64,000 bases of DNA, taken from NCBI GenBank assembly GCA_038146985.1, contig JAYQSQ010000016.1, positions 1 to 64,000 of the forward strand, in the 5' to 3' direction. A model generated the notes under the pieces. It ran no database searches and had not been told where the DNA came from. It was given only the letters and a program-made list of their open reading frames with translations. Positions 26,003-34,645 of this stretch are shown piece after piece. The position numbers and the translations under genes were made by a program. This DNA comes from JADHLJ01 sp038146985 (GTDB taxonomy: Bacteria; Pseudomonadota; Alphaproteobacteria; Thalassobaculales; Thalassobaculaceae). The stretch's first letter is position 1. Every line of letters begins with the position of its first letter.

Positions 26003-26926
26003 TCACGGCGCCGGGATTCCGTCGTCCCAGTAAGGCGTTCCGGCATAGTGCTTGGCCAGGAAATCGATGAAGACCCGCACCTTGACGGACAAGCTGCGGC
26101 TTTGCGGGTAGATCGCATGCAGTCCGAGCGGCGCCGGCTCGAACCCGTCGAGGATCGTCTTCAGCTTGCCGGCCCGGATTCCGTCGCCGACCAGAAATGT
26201 CGGAAGCTGACTGACGCCGCTGCCGGCTTCGATCAGACGGGCGATCGCATCGCCGTTGTTGATCTGCGCCCGCGGGTGGATGCGTACCCGGTTGGAGCGG
26301 TCGGGAATGTTGAAGCGCCAGGCGCCGCCGCCCCAGACATAGCTGTAGCTGATGCAGGTATGGCGGGAGAGTTCGGAGGGATGTTCCGGCTCGCCATTCC
26401 GCTCCAGATAGCTCGGCGCGGCAACGGTTACGATGCGCACATCGCAGAGCCGGCGCTGCACGAGGCTGGAAGTTTCGAGTTCCGCGATCCGCAGCGCGAT
26501 GTCGTAGCCCTCCTCGACCAGATCGACGATCCGGTCGTTCAGCGCCAGTTCCAGGGCCAGATCGGGATAGGCCTCCAGGAACGCCGAAAGCGCAGGGGCG
26601 AGGTGCAGATGGCCGAGCGACATGCCGGCGGTGACCTTCAGCACGCCGGTCGACCGGGAATGCAGCTGTCCGGCTTCCTGTTCGGCGGCCTCGATCTCCG
26701 CGACGATGGAGCGGCACCGGTCGTAAAGCCGGGCCCCGGCATTGGTCACGCTGAGATTCCGGGTGGTCCGGTTCAGCAGCCGCGCACCCAGACGGTCCTC
26801 AAGGGCGGCGATCTGCTTGGAGACGGCGGATTTGGAAAGCCCAAGATCTTCCGCCGCTCTGGAAAAACTTTCGAACTCGACGACCTTCGCGAAAACCGCC
26901 AGTCCGGCAATGTTTCCAATCTTCAT
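26003..26926 (-). CDS. LysR-family transcriptional regulator
   Basis: The 307-residue product has the LysR layout. The winged helix-turn-helix is at residues about 5-63 (GLAVFAKVVEFESFSRAAEDLGLSKSAVSKQIAALEDRLGARLL), followed by a linker helix and the periplasmic-binding-like effector domain from about residue 90. The ligand is unknown. It is divergent from the pirin gene across 109 bp, and a perfect inverted repeat lies 5 bases from its start codon. LysR regulators commonly repress themselves and control the divergent neighbour, so pirin is the likely target. Confidence 0.95.
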   Translation of the reverse strand: MKIGNIAGLAVFAKVVEFESFSRAAEDLGLSKSAVSKQIAALEDRLGARLLNRTTRNLSVTNAGARLYDRCRSIVAEIEAAEQEAGQLHSRSTGVLKVTAGMSLGHLHLAPALSAFLEAYPDLALELALNDRIVDLVEEGYDIALRIAELETSSLVQRRLCDVRIVTVAAPSYLERNGEPEHPSELSRHTCISYSYVWGGGAWRFNIPDRSNRVRIHPRAQINNGDAIARLIEAGSGVSQLPTFLVGDGIRAGKLKTILDGFEPAPLGLHAIYPQSRSLSVKVRVFIDFLAKHYAGTPYWDDGIPAP

Positions 26927-26930
26927 TTAT

Positions 26931-26946
26931 GTTTCCCATTGGAAAC
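26931..26946. promoter_or_regulatory. Inverted repeat GTTTCC-CATT-GGAAAC, candidate LysR operator
   Basis: A perfect 6-4-6 palindrome sits immediately upstream of the LysR start codon (26926) in the divergent LysR/pirin gap. A further half-site TGTTTCCAAT occurs about 20 bases away, inside the start of the LysR gene. The position is right for autorepression by the LysR protein. Confidence 0.45.
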
Positions 26947-26968
26947 GGTGTGTTGCCGCCAGATCAAT

Positions 26969-26999
26969 TTGTACCCAATCCCGCGAACTAATCTATAAA
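26969..26999 (+). promoter_or_regulatory. Candidate sigma-70 promoter for the pirin gene
   Basis: TTGTAC (26969-26974) and TATAAA (26994-26999) are separated by 19 bases and lie 37 bases ahead of the pirin start. The spacing is slightly long. The stretch is clearly more AT-rich than its surroundings. Confidence 0.35.
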
Positions 27000-27035
27000 C
27001 CCTTGCGCCGCTGATTTCTGAAGCCGGAGTTCCTG

Positions 27036-27737
27036 ATGATCACCGCGATTCCCTTCGACAGTCTGGGCGGCCTCGACATCGACTGGCTGTCGGCGCGCCA
27101 CCATTTCAGTTTCGGGCATTATTACGATCCGGAACGGATGGGCTGCGGGGTTCTGCGGGTCTGGAATGACGACACCATTCAGCCGGGCACCGGGTTCGAT
27201 CCGCATCCGCATCGCGACATGGAGATCATCACCTATGTCCGCGAAGGTGCGATCACCCATGTCGACCGGCTGGGCAATGAGGGCCGGACCGAGGCCGGCG
27301 ACGTTCAGGTCATGCACGCGGGGACCGGCATCGTGCATGCCGAATACAACCGCGAGCCCGGCCTCACGCGCATCTTCCAGATCTGGATCGAGCCGGACCG
27401 GGCCGGTCACGCACCCGGCTGGGCGACCAAGGTGTTCCCGAAACAGCCGGCGGACGGGTTCACGGTTCTGGCGTCCGGCCGCGCCGCGCACGCGAAAGCC
27501 GGCGCGCTGACCATTCACCAGGACGCGGCGGTGCTCGGCGCCCGGATCGCGTTGGGGGAGACGGTGAGGCACGCTCTGGGGGCCGAGCGGCGCGGCTATC
27601 TGGTGGTCTCGGAAGGACAGGTCTCGATCAACGGCGTGGCGCTCGGCGAACGGGACGGCGCGTCGATCGCCGAGGAGGACGCCCTCCTGGTCACCGCCGC
27701 GACGGACAGCGCCGTCGTCCTGGTCGACGTGCCGTAG
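27036..27737 (+). CDS. Pirin family protein
   Basis: This is a bicupin of the pirin/YhhW type, a metal-binding protein of which some members show quercetin dioxygenase activity. The metal site is visible in GFDPHPHRDMEIITYV (two His) at residues about 48-63 and GTGIVHAEYN (His and Glu) near residue 100. LTRIFQIWIEPD is also typical. The 233-residue size is standard. It is divergent from a LysR regulator, an arrangement often seen for pirins. The in vivo substrate is not known for most members. Confidence 0.94.
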   Translation: MITAIPFDSLGGLDIDWLSARHHFSFGHYYDPERMGCGVLRVWNDDTIQPGTGFDPHPHRDMEIITYVREGAITHVDRLGNEGRTEAGDVQVMHAGTGIVHAEYNREPGLTRIFQIWIEPDRAGHAPGWATKVFPKQPADGFTVLASGRAAHAKAGALTIHQDAAVLGARIALGETVRHALGAERRGYLVVSEGQVSINGVALGERDGASIAEEDALLVTAATDSAVVLVDVP

Positions 27738-27752
27738 GCAAACGCCGCTCGC

Positions 27753-28949
27753 TTAGATCACGCCCTGGTCGTGCAGGCGGGCGAGTTCCTGGGGATTGGT
27801 GCCACAGATCTCGCCCAACAGGCTGTCGGTGTGCTCGCCCAGCATCGGCGGGCGCTTGATCTCGGCGGGTGAGGCCGACATCTTGATCGGGCAGCCGACC
27901 ATCCGGTAGGTGCCGCGCGGCGGGTAGTCGAGATCCATCACCATCTCGCGCTCGATCAGATGCGGATCCTCCAGGATTTCGCCGGTATCTTGGGTCGCGC
28001 CGCAGGGCACGCCGGCATCGCCGAGAATCTTCATCGCCTCGTATTTGGTCTTGGTCATCGTCCAAGCCTCGATGATCTCGGTAAGGCTCTTGCGGTTCTC
28101 CCAGCGCGCATCGAAGTTGTTGTAGCGCGGATCGTCGACGATGTCGGGGCGCTCGATCGCAGTGCAGAAGGCCTTCCACATCTGCTGCTGCGCCAGGACG
28201 AAGATGTAGTCGTTCGGCCCGCCCGGCTTGCAAGGATAGGTCGAGCCCGGCACGTTGCGGCCGAGCTGGTTACCGGTGCGAGGCTGCACCCCGCCGAGAC
28301 GCTGATGGTCGCGCAGGCTGATGCGCATGATGTTGACCACGCTGTCCTGCATCGAGACCTCGACCTCCTGGCCCTTGCCGGTCTTGTGCCGCTGTTGCAG
28401 CGCCGCGAGGATGCCGATCGCCATATGCATGCCGGTGCCGGAATCGCCGATCGCCGGCCAGACCAGGGTCGGCGGGTTCTCGGGAAATCCGGTCGTGCAC
28501 ATGGCCCCGCCCATGGCCTGGGCGACCGGCTCGAAACTCTTGAAGCCGCTATAGGGACCGTAGGTGCCGAAGCCCTTGATGGTGGCGTAGATCAGCCGCT
28601 CGTTGACCTTGGAGAGCACGTCGTAGCCGAGGCCGAGGCGGTCCAGCGCCCCAGGGCCGAAATTCTCCACCAGCACATCCGCGGAGGCGATGACCTTCTT
28701 GAACAGCTCCTTGCCCTCGTCGGTCTTCAGGTTGAGGGTCAGGCTCTGCTTGTTGGCGTTCAGGATCAGGAAGAACAGGCTGTCGCTGTCGGGCTTGTCC
28801 TTCATATTGGTGCGCGCAACGTCGCCCTTGCCGGGCTCTTCCAGCTTGATCACATCCGCGCCCAGCCAGGCCAGCATCTGGGTGCAGGCCGGACCGGCCT
28901 GGTTATGGGTCATGTCGATGACGCGGATACCCTCGAGCGCCTTGCTCAT
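27753..28949 (-). CDS. Class III CoA-transferase, formyl-CoA:oxalate CoA-transferase-like
   Basis: The 398-residue product is a CaiB/BaiF-type CoA-transferase that moves CoA between acids through a covalent aspartyl intermediate. It resembles Oxalobacter Frc closely: the N-terminus has THNQAGPACTQMLAWLGADVIK, then VENFGPGALDRLGLGYDVL. The catalytic Asp falls at residue 169 in WPAIGDSGTGMHM, the same number as in Frc. QEVEVSMQDSVVNIMRISLRDHQR also matches. The C-terminal IKRPPMLGEHTDSLL is family-typical. No oxalyl-CoA decarboxylase gene is in the window, so oxalate use is not shown. It follows the PhyH-type gene by 34 bp on the same strand. Confidence 0.9.
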   Translation of the reverse strand: MSKALEGIRVIDMTHNQAGPACTQMLAWLGADVIKLEEPGKGDVARTNMKDKPDSDSLFFLILNANKQSLTLNLKTDEGKELFKKVIASADVLVENFGPGALDRLGLGYDVLSKVNERLIYATIKGFGTYGPYSGFKSFEPVAQAMGGAMCTTGFPENPPTLVWPAIGDSGTGMHMAIGILAALQQRHKTGKGQEVEVSMQDSVVNIMRISLRDHQRLGGVQPRTGNQLGRNVPGSTYPCKPGGPNDYIFVLAQQQMWKAFCTAIERPDIVDDPRYNNFDARWENRKSLTEIIEAWTMTKTKYEAMKILGDAGVPCGATQDTGEILEDPHLIEREMVMDLDYPPRGTYRMVGCPIKMSASPAEIKRPPMLGEHTDSLLGEICGTNPQELARLHDQGVI

Positions 28950-28983
28950 GGTCTTTCTCCCTGTCGCGTGGTCGCGCGTTGAT

Positions 28984-29982
28984 TCAGTTGGGCCGCAATT
29001 CGCCCAGCGCGGTTTTGGTTGGATCGATGAAGTCCACCGTCGGACTTCCGGTGCGCCCGTAGCCCCACCAGACCTTCAGGCCAAACATGGTTTTCAGCCG
29101 GTCCGAGGCCGCGGCGAGGATCTCGCGGTCCATGGCGATGGTATAGTTCACCTGAGGCCGGTATTGCGGGCCGCAGAAGGTCAGCAGCATGGCCATGCGG
29201 TGATCGTTGGTGCGGTTCTCGCCGGTGCCGTGCCAGATGCGGCCGTCGGTGATGATCGCGGTGCCCGCCGGGCCCTCGGCGGCGACGGTTTTCACGTCGG
29301 CGTCACGTTCCGGATCGGGATGCCGGCCGGCCAGATGGCTGCCGGGAACGATGCGGGTGCCGCCATTGGCGTCGGTGAACTCGTTCATCATGTAGATCAC
29401 GTTTGTCACCGCCGCCGGCGCCAGGCGGGGGGGAGTCTCGCCGAGATCCGGATCCTGATTGAACCGGGTGCGGGTCATCGAGCCGACCGGCAGATAGCGC
29501 TTGCCCGTGGGCACCGGTTCCGGCGCCCACCATTGGTCGGTGTGCAGGTTCATCTTGAGGCCGCCGGGCTTGGCGATGTTCGAGGTGTAGGAAGAAAGCT
29601 GATATTCCTCGCCGAGCACGTAGCTTACCATCTCGTGCAAGGGGTCGCGGTCGAGAATGTCCAGGAAGACCCGCCCCTTGTTGGGCAGCAGCCAGACCCG
29701 CTGGTTGACGCCGCCATTCGCCGCCGTGAAGGCTTCAGCCCGGATCTTTCCGGACTCGTCCCGGAACTGTCCCCATTGCTGGGTCGGGCCGCCATCCTCG
29801 AAGGCGTGGCCAAGCTGGAGTTCGGCTTCGGCCTGCTCGGTGATGCGCTCGCGGGCGCGGGACAGCAGCGGTTCCTCAAGCGCGCCCTCGAGCAGGCCAT
29901 AGCCACAGCGGTCGATATCGGCGCGGACCCGGTCCCGGTCGCGGGTCGGTTTCGGCAGCTCGGAATGCGTCCAGGTCTGCAT
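28984..29982 (-). CDS. Phytanoyl-CoA dioxygenase (PhyH) family protein
   Basis: This is a probable Fe(II)/2-oxoglutarate-dependent oxygenase. The iron triad is intact: H147 and D149 in NLHTDQWW, and H251 in GRIWHGTGENR, followed by an Arg (NDHRMAM) suited to 2-oxoglutarate binding. The central strands VTNVIYMMNEFTDANGGTRIVPGSHLAGRHP are typical of PhyH proteins. The 332-residue product has no signal peptide. It is the first gene of a two-gene unit with the CoA-transferase and is divergent from an alcohol dehydrogenase (158 bp). The three could handle one carboxylic or hydroxylated substrate, but the substrate is not identifiable. Confidence 0.9.
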   Translation of the reverse strand: MQTWTHSELPKPTRDRDRVRADIDRCGYGLLEGALEEPLLSRARERITEQAEAELQLGHAFEDGGPTQQWGQFRDESGKIRAEAFTAANGGVNQRVWLLPNKGRVFLDILDRDPLHEMVSYVLGEEYQLSSYTSNIAKPGGLKMNLHTDQWWAPEPVPTGKRYLPVGSMTRTRFNQDPDLGETPPRLAPAAVTNVIYMMNEFTDANGGTRIVPGSHLAGRHPDPERDADVKTVAAEGPAGTAIITDGRIWHGTGENRTNDHRMAMLLTFCGPQYRPQVNYTIAMDREILAAASDRLKTMFGLKVWWGYGRTGSPTVDFIDPTKTALGELRPN

Positions 29983-30140
29983 GCAGATCGCCCTCCTGAT
30001 TTCTCGCCCGAAGGATGCGCTTGGCGGGTTTGTCCCGCAAGCGGACTCGCTGACGGCTTGACGGGACGGTCCCGGATCATCCCATATCTGGTCACCGGAT
30101 CAACCAACCATCGCCGGCGCCGCCGGAACGGAGAAGACCG

Positions 30141-31289
30141 ATGAAGATGAAAGCCGCCGTCCTTCGCGAAACCGGCGCCAAGCGTCCCTACGCGACATCC
30201 CGGCCCGTCCAGATCGAGGAGGTCGAGCTCGACCCGCCCAAGGAAGGCGAGTTGCTGATCAAGATCGCCGGCGGTGGCCTCTGCCATTCGGACCTGTCGG
30301 TGATTAACGGCAACCGGGCACGGCCGATCCCCCTGGTGTTGGGGCATGAGGGCTCGGGCGAGGTGGTCGAGGTCGGCGTCGGGGTGCGCGATATCAAGGT
30401 CGGCGATCCGATCGTCTTTCAGTTCTCGGCGTCCTGCGGGCTCTGCGCCAACTGCCTTGGCGGACGTCCTCAGCTTTGCACCACGCACGGCGCGGCGCGG
30501 GGGAAGGGCCATCTGATGGCCGGCGGCAGCCGGCTGAGGGACTCGAAAGGTGTCGAGATCGCCCACCAGTCGGGGGTTTCCTGTTTCGCGGAATACGCGG
30601 TGATCGACCGGGGCACGGCGGTCAAGGTCGACAAGGACCTGCCGCTCGCGGACGCGGCGATCTTCGGTTGCGCGGTGATGACGGGGGTCGGCGCGGTGCT
30701 GAACACGGCGCGCATCCGGGCCGGGGATACGGTGGCCTGCGTCGGGCTCGGGGGTGTCGGCCTGAACGGCCTCATGGGCGCCAAGGTCGCCGGCGCCGAG
30801 AAGATCATCGCCGTCGATGTCAGCGACGACCGGCTGGGCCTGGCACGGCAGCTCGGCGCGACCCATACGGTCAATGCCCGTGAGGCCGATCATGTTCAGC
30901 AGATTCTCGATATCAGCAATGGCGGCGTCGACTATGCCTTCGAATTCTCCGGCACCATCGCGGCGACCGAGACCTGCTACAAGTCGCTTCGGGCCGGCGG
31001 CGAGGTGATCGTGGTCGGACTGGTGCCGAATACCGGGCCGAACATGAAGCTGTTCTCGTTCAATCCCAGCGACATCGTGAACTCGGAAAAGGCGATTCGC
31101 GGCAGCTACATGGGAAGCTGCGTGCCGGTGCGGGACATCCCGCGCTATATCGAGCTTTATCGCCAGGGTCGCCTGCCGGTGGATCAACTGATCAACCGCA
31201 GCATCGGGTTCGATGAGGTCAACGAGGGCTTCGATCTGCTTTCAGACGGGCTTGCGATCCGTCAGATCCTCGAACCGCACCGCGCCTGA
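30141..31289 (+). CDS. Zinc-dependent alcohol dehydrogenase
   Basis: This is a medium-chain NAD(P)-dependent dehydrogenase related to class III alcohol dehydrogenases. The catalytic zinc site is in GGLCHSDLSVINGN and LGHEGSGEVVEVG, and the structural zinc cysteines are in CGLCANCLGGRPQLC. The Rossmann motif CVGLGGVGLNGLMGAKVAGA follows at about residue 197 and IIAVDVSDDRLGLARQLGA ends in an Asp that favours NAD. At 382 residues it has the expected size. The gene is divergent from the PhyH/CoA-transferase pair. The alcohol substrate is not predictable. Confidence 0.94.
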   Translation: MKMKAAVLRETGAKRPYATSRPVQIEEVELDPPKEGELLIKIAGGGLCHSDLSVINGNRARPIPLVLGHEGSGEVVEVGVGVRDIKVGDPIVFQFSASCGLCANCLGGRPQLCTTHGAARGKGHLMAGGSRLRDSKGVEIAHQSGVSCFAEYAVIDRGTAVKVDKDLPLADAAIFGCAVMTGVGAVLNTARIRAGDTVACVGLGGVGLNGLMGAKVAGAEKIIAVDVSDDRLGLARQLGATHTVNAREADHVQQILDISNGGVDYAFEFSGTIAATETCYKSLRAGGEVIVVGLVPNTGPNMKLFSFNPSDIVNSEKAIRGSYMGSCVPVRDIPRYIELYRQGRLPVDQLINRSIGFDEVNEGFDLLSDGLAIRQILEPHRA

Positions 31290-31301
31290 CGGCCGACCGC
31301 G

Positions 31302-32501
31302 ATGCGTGGCTCCGGCGGCAAGCGCGATCCGGATGGCGGCGGAAACCGGCGGCGCGCTGGCCGTGCCACGCGTCCGCTGCTCGCCTGCTGGATGCTGGCA
31401 AGCGCTCTTGCCTTGGCCGGAATGCGACCTTCCGAAGCGATAGCCGGAGACGGCGACGCGGCGCGGTTTGAGGCTCTTGTGGCCTCGGCGCTGTCGATGG
31501 CCCGGGCTGCCGCCTCGGACACTGACGGCCGGACCACCGGGACGCTGATGTTCTATGACCCGTCCGGGGACGTGGCTGGCGGCGTTGACGGTGCACCCTA
31601 TGGAACCGGCGACCGGGCCTGGGTCGAGGCGGCACTCGGGGTCTACGACCTCTACCGCCAGATCGGCGGCGAGGCCGGTGACCGACGCTACCTGTTCCGC
31701 CGGGAAGGGGAGCGGGTCTTTGTGGGCATCGAGGGCGGATCCGGCGCCTGGCACCCGTCCATAGAGGACGGGCAGGCGGCTTTTCTGCGTCTGCTGGTCC
31801 GGTCCAGCCGGACCCTGCCGGAAAGCCTGCGCCTTGCGGTGCTGGGCGGGGACGCATCGCGTTTGGACCTGCTTGCCCGCCGTGTGGCCGCCGAACTCGA
31901 CGACCCTCGAAAGGTCCTGCTGGTTCCCCGGGACGGGAGCAGAACCGTCAGGATCGAGGATGCCTGGCATGCGGTGGGCACATCGGGTCTGGACGTGCGC
32001 GCGGTGCCGGAGGCGGGCGGCGTGACGGCCTCGGTGCGCCGGCGATCCGGAAAGACGGACGGGCCGCAGGCGGTTCTCGCCTTCAGCAACGGTCACCGCT
32101 TCAGCCCGAGCGAGACCATCGAGGTGGCGGCGGGTGACGCCGGGGCACCGACCGACGCGCGTATGCCGCAGGAAGAGCCCGCCAAACCGCCCATCCAAGA
32201 CCGGCTCGACCCGCGCAGCCCATCCCCCGTGGCGGGCGTCATTTCGACCGGCGGCGAGACCCGGCGCTACATGATTTCGGTTCCGGCGACCGGCGGTTAT
32301 GCGATCCGGTCGACCGGGCCGAGCGATCTTGTCGGCGTGCTGAAGGGACCCGACGGCACAGTTGTTGCGCGCGACGATGACGGTGGTGCGGGGTATAATT
32401 TCCGGCTCGAGGCGACGCTGCAAGCCGGCGACTACACGCTGGAAGTAGTTCACTGCTGCGCCGGAACCGGGCCGTTTTCGCTGATCGTGACCGCTAGATA
32501 A
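31302..32501 (+). CDS. Exported protein with C-terminal PPC-like beta-sandwich
   Basis: I do not recognise the whole protein. The 399-residue product starts with a basic, Arg/Gly-rich stretch followed by a signal-peptide core (ACWMLASALALAGM, cleavage near residue 48). The central part, residues 55-290, has no clear family. The C-terminal 100 residues look like a bacterial pre-peptidase C-terminal domain: GGETRRYMISVPATGGYAIRS, VVARDDDGGAGYNFRLEATLQAGDYTLEV. Such domains sit on secreted or surface proteins. It lies 12 bp after the alcohol dehydrogenase on the same strand, so the transcript may be shared. A hairpin follows its stop. Confidence 0.7.
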   Translation: MRGSGGKRDPDGGGNRRRAGRATRPLLACWMLASALALAGMRPSEAIAGDGDAARFEALVASALSMARAAASDTDGRTTGTLMFYDPSGDVAGGVDGAPYGTGDRAWVEAALGVYDLYRQIGGEAGDRRYLFRREGERVFVGIEGGSGAWHPSIEDGQAAFLRLLVRSSRTLPESLRLAVLGGDASRLDLLARRVAAELDDPRKVLLVPRDGSRTVRIEDAWHAVGTSGLDVRAVPEAGGVTASVRRRSGKTDGPQAVLAFSNGHRFSPSETIEVAAGDAGAPTDARMPQEEPAKPPIQDRLDPRSPSPVAGVISTGGETRRYMISVPATGGYAIRSTGPSDLVGVLKGPDGTVVARDDDGGAGYNFRLEATLQAGDYTLEVVHCCAGTGPFSLIVTAR

Positions 32502-32505
32502 AGGA

Positions 32506-32536
32506 CGCCCCCGGACGGCGGGACCATCCGGGGGCG
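32506..32536. terminator. GC-rich hairpin between convergent genes
   Basis: A perfect 10 bp stem (CGCCCCCGGA at 32506-32515, TCCGGGGGCG at 32527-32536) with an 11-base loop lies between two convergent stop codons at 32501 and 32560. Position and stability fit a bidirectional transcription barrier, but no long T run follows on either strand. Confidence 0.55.
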
Positions 32537-32559
32537 CGTTGCACGCATGGTTTTGCGGC

Positions 32560-33906
32560 CTATTGCGCCGGACTGATCCCGGCGATCGCCGCCTGGAAGC
32601 CGGCATAATCCCAGCCGTCGTACTTCTCCAGAGCCGCATAGGCTTTGCCCAGCGATTCATCGATGCTCTTGGCGAGATCCGCCATGCCGCCGGAACGTGC
32701 GGCCGACGAGATCGCGCTGAGCGCCATCGTCGCCTGCTCGGCCCCGGCGTAGTCGGAGAACTCCGCCGATGCCGCCTGGAGCAGGACACCTTTCATCAAG
32801 GCCGCGATGTCGTCCTTGCCGAAGGCATGGGTGCTGAACTTGGCGACCAGGGCGTCGGCGGTCTTCTTCAGCGCGTTCGCCGCCGCTTTGTAAGCATCCA
32901 GCCCCTGCAGCGTGGACCCGTGCAGGTCCTTAATCTGCTGTTTCAGGGCGGCACCCAGGGCGCTGTCCACGTGGTCGGCGATGATCCCCAGCATCAGGGC
33001 GTTCGAATCGTCGAAGCGCACGACGCCGGACGGCAAACCGGTGCTCGGCCGGGCCTGCCAGGTCGGCGCGGTCAGCGGGTGGTGACAGGCCTGACAGTCG
33101 AACAGCACCAATTCCGGCAACAGCCCGTCCCAGCCGCGCTTCGGATCGGCGGCCGCATCGACCCGGCGTTTCAGCGCGATCGCCTGGCCGATGGCCCAGG
33201 TACGGACCCCGTTGGCGACGGCCTTGCGCTTGCGGTAGTCGTTGTCGACCACGAAATGCGCCGGCTGGATGGCGGTAAAGGTGTCGAGCTCGAAGCTCAT
33301 CCGGGGATGGCCGGCCCCCATGATCCGGTGCGTGACGAATTTCTTGTCGTCGCCGAAATGGCAGGACAGGCAGAGCTCCGCGCGCTTGACCGGATCCTCC
33401 GTCGGATACATGCCGGCGTTCAAATTATCCTGATGGTTCGCCGCGCCGGAGATATGGACACCGAGCCAGCGCTGGCCGCCGCCGTGGCACGCCTCGCAAG
33501 CCACGCCGTCGGAAATCTGGAAGAACCGCCCACGCTTGTCCTTCGGCGCATTGTCCGCGTGACAGTCGAGGCACAGATCCGCCTCATGAGCGTTCGGCAG
33601 GCCGAGATTCGCGGCAATCCGCTTGGATGCGTCGTTCAAAAGGACCGAATAGGCCTTGGAGTGCCGGTCCTTCTGGGTCCAGGTCACGTATTCATTTTGC
33701 AGGACCGTCGAGTTTTCCCAAGGGGAAGTCGCGCCATGGCAGGTGCTGCCGGCGCAGGACGCCACACCGATATGCAAGTCCTGGCCGTATTGCGGCGTCT
33801 GTGCGCCCGCGGTTCCCGAAAGGCCCAAAGCCGGCACCATTAGAACGATGGCCAACGCTAGCCGTTTCAGAATGCCTGCGATCTCGATCGTTGTTTTCCT
33901 CGTCAT
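32560..33906 (-). CDS. Periplasmic pentaheme cytochrome c (cytochrome c554-like)
   Basis: The 448-residue product starts with a signal peptide (LALAIVLMVPALGLSGTAGA, cleavage near residue 35). Four canonical heme sites are seen (CLDCH, CEACH, CLSCH, CQACH) and a fifth non-standard one, CAGSTCH at residues 51-57, with four residues between the cysteines. The arrangement ISDGVACEACHGGGQRWLGVH resembles the cytochrome c554 family, whose members carry electrons in nitrogen or sulfur metabolism. The C-terminal 150 residues are helical and heme-free. The ATG at 33906 was chosen because the earlier in-frame ATG (33939) adds a charged tail before the signal peptide. It lies next to the multiheme locus on the opposite strand. 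Confidence 0.88.
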   Translation of the reverse strand: MTRKTTIEIAGILKRLALAIVLMVPALGLSGTAGAQTPQYGQDLHIGVASCAGSTCHGATSPWENSTVLQNEYVTWTQKDRHSKAYSVLLNDASKRIAANLGLPNAHEADLCLDCHADNAPKDKRGRFFQISDGVACEACHGGGQRWLGVHISGAANHQDNLNAGMYPTEDPVKRAELCLSCHFGDDKKFVTHRIMGAGHPRMSFELDTFTAIQPAHFVVDNDYRKRKAVANGVRTWAIGQAIALKRRVDAAADPKRGWDGLLPELVLFDCQACHHPLTAPTWQARPSTGLPSGVVRFDDSNALMLGIIADHVDSALGAALKQQIKDLHGSTLQGLDAYKAAANALKKTADALVAKFSTHAFGKDDIAALMKGVLLQAASAEFSDYAGAEQATMALSAISSAARSGGMADLAKSIDESLGKAYAALEKYDGWDYAGFQAAIAGISPAQ

Positions 33907-33988
33907 CTCCCCGGTACCCCCTTTTTCGCGTCTTCTCATGATCGCTTCGCGCGAACTCTAACACGTCTTTATGACAATCGCGCGTCGA

Positions 33989-34333
33989 TCAATGCCGACC
34001 TTTCGCCTCCGCCATGGCCTTCAACGATACCAGCGCCCTCTGAACCTCCGGATCGCGAGGCGCGAGCTGCGCCGCCGAAACGTAGGCGGATACGGCATCG
34101 CCGAGCCGTCCGGAGGCTTTGTAGGCTTCGCCAAGCCGGGTGAAGTTCTCCACCTTCTCCGGCTCGTTTTGTGCCATCGCCTCCAGCGCTGCCAAGGTCG
34201 CTCCGCTTCCGACCGGCCTCGGCCCTACATCCGGATCTCCCGCCGAGACCCAGCCGCCGAGCCCGACAAATCCCGCCAGTGCCAAGGCACCGAGGCCTGT
34301 CAGGACAGCGCGATCCCTTCGCGACATGATCAT
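33989..34333 (-). CDS. Small membrane-anchored TPR protein
   Basis: The 114-residue product has an N-terminal membrane anchor (AVLTGLGALALAGFVGLGGWVSAG, residues about 7-30) followed by two TPR-type helical hairpins: LAALEAMAQNEPEKVENFTRLGEAYKASGRLGDAVSAYVSAAQLAPRDPEVQRAL. This resembles the TPR part of CcmI/CycH, which holds apocytochromes for heme attachment, so a role in assembling the neighbouring multiheme proteins is possible. The start is uncertain: ATG at 34333 and 34327 are both possible. It lies 82 bp upstream of the pentaheme cytochrome gene on the same strand. Confidence 0.72.
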   Translation of the reverse strand: MIMSRRDRAVLTGLGALALAGFVGLGGWVSAGDPDVGPRPVGSGATLAALEAMAQNEPEKVENFTRLGEAYKASGRLGDAVSAYVSAAQLAPRDPEVQRALVSLKAMAEAKGRH

Positions 34334-34645
34334 CCGATTCCCAACCATCGGCAAAAGTTTGGCACCTTTTGGCGCGCACTGACAAGGACCAAGACCACTG
34401 TGGTCCTCTGGCCGTGGGGCGGGCGGCAGGACGGCCGGGATCGCCGCTCACGCGGGACTTTGGGCCCCTTTAAACCGCACCGGGACCGATCAGGATGTGA
34501 ATTATACGATAATTCCAAACATTTATCTGCTATTGTGACATATCCACCTTTTGACAGAAGGCGTTCGCCGCCTTATCGTTCACGAAGCGGGGAGTATCGG
34601 CGGCACCTGAGGCAACGGGAGCCCCGAAAGGGAGTTGGGCAGGTC
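34334..34645. other. Divergent intergenic region of the multiheme locus
   Basis: This 312-base gap separates the TPR protein from the FAD/cNMP/ferredoxin fusion gene. The part 34497-34560 is markedly AT-rich, with runs such as ATTATACGATAATTCC. A CRP/FNR-like half-site TGTGA lies in it (around 34535), but no clear second half is seen. A promoter candidate is listed separately. Confidence 0.5.
34551..34580 (+). promoter_or_regulatory. Candidate sigma-70 promoter of the redox locus
   Basis: A perfect TTGACA (34551-34556) is followed after 18 bases by TATCGT (34575-34580), 65 bases before the GTG start at 34646. It lies just after an AT-rich block. The -10 match is four of six. Confidence 0.45.

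Noticed and set aside
24613..26118. Minus-strand frame of 501 codons
   Set aside because: It is a shadow of the last MoxR-operon gene and has no recognisable domain.
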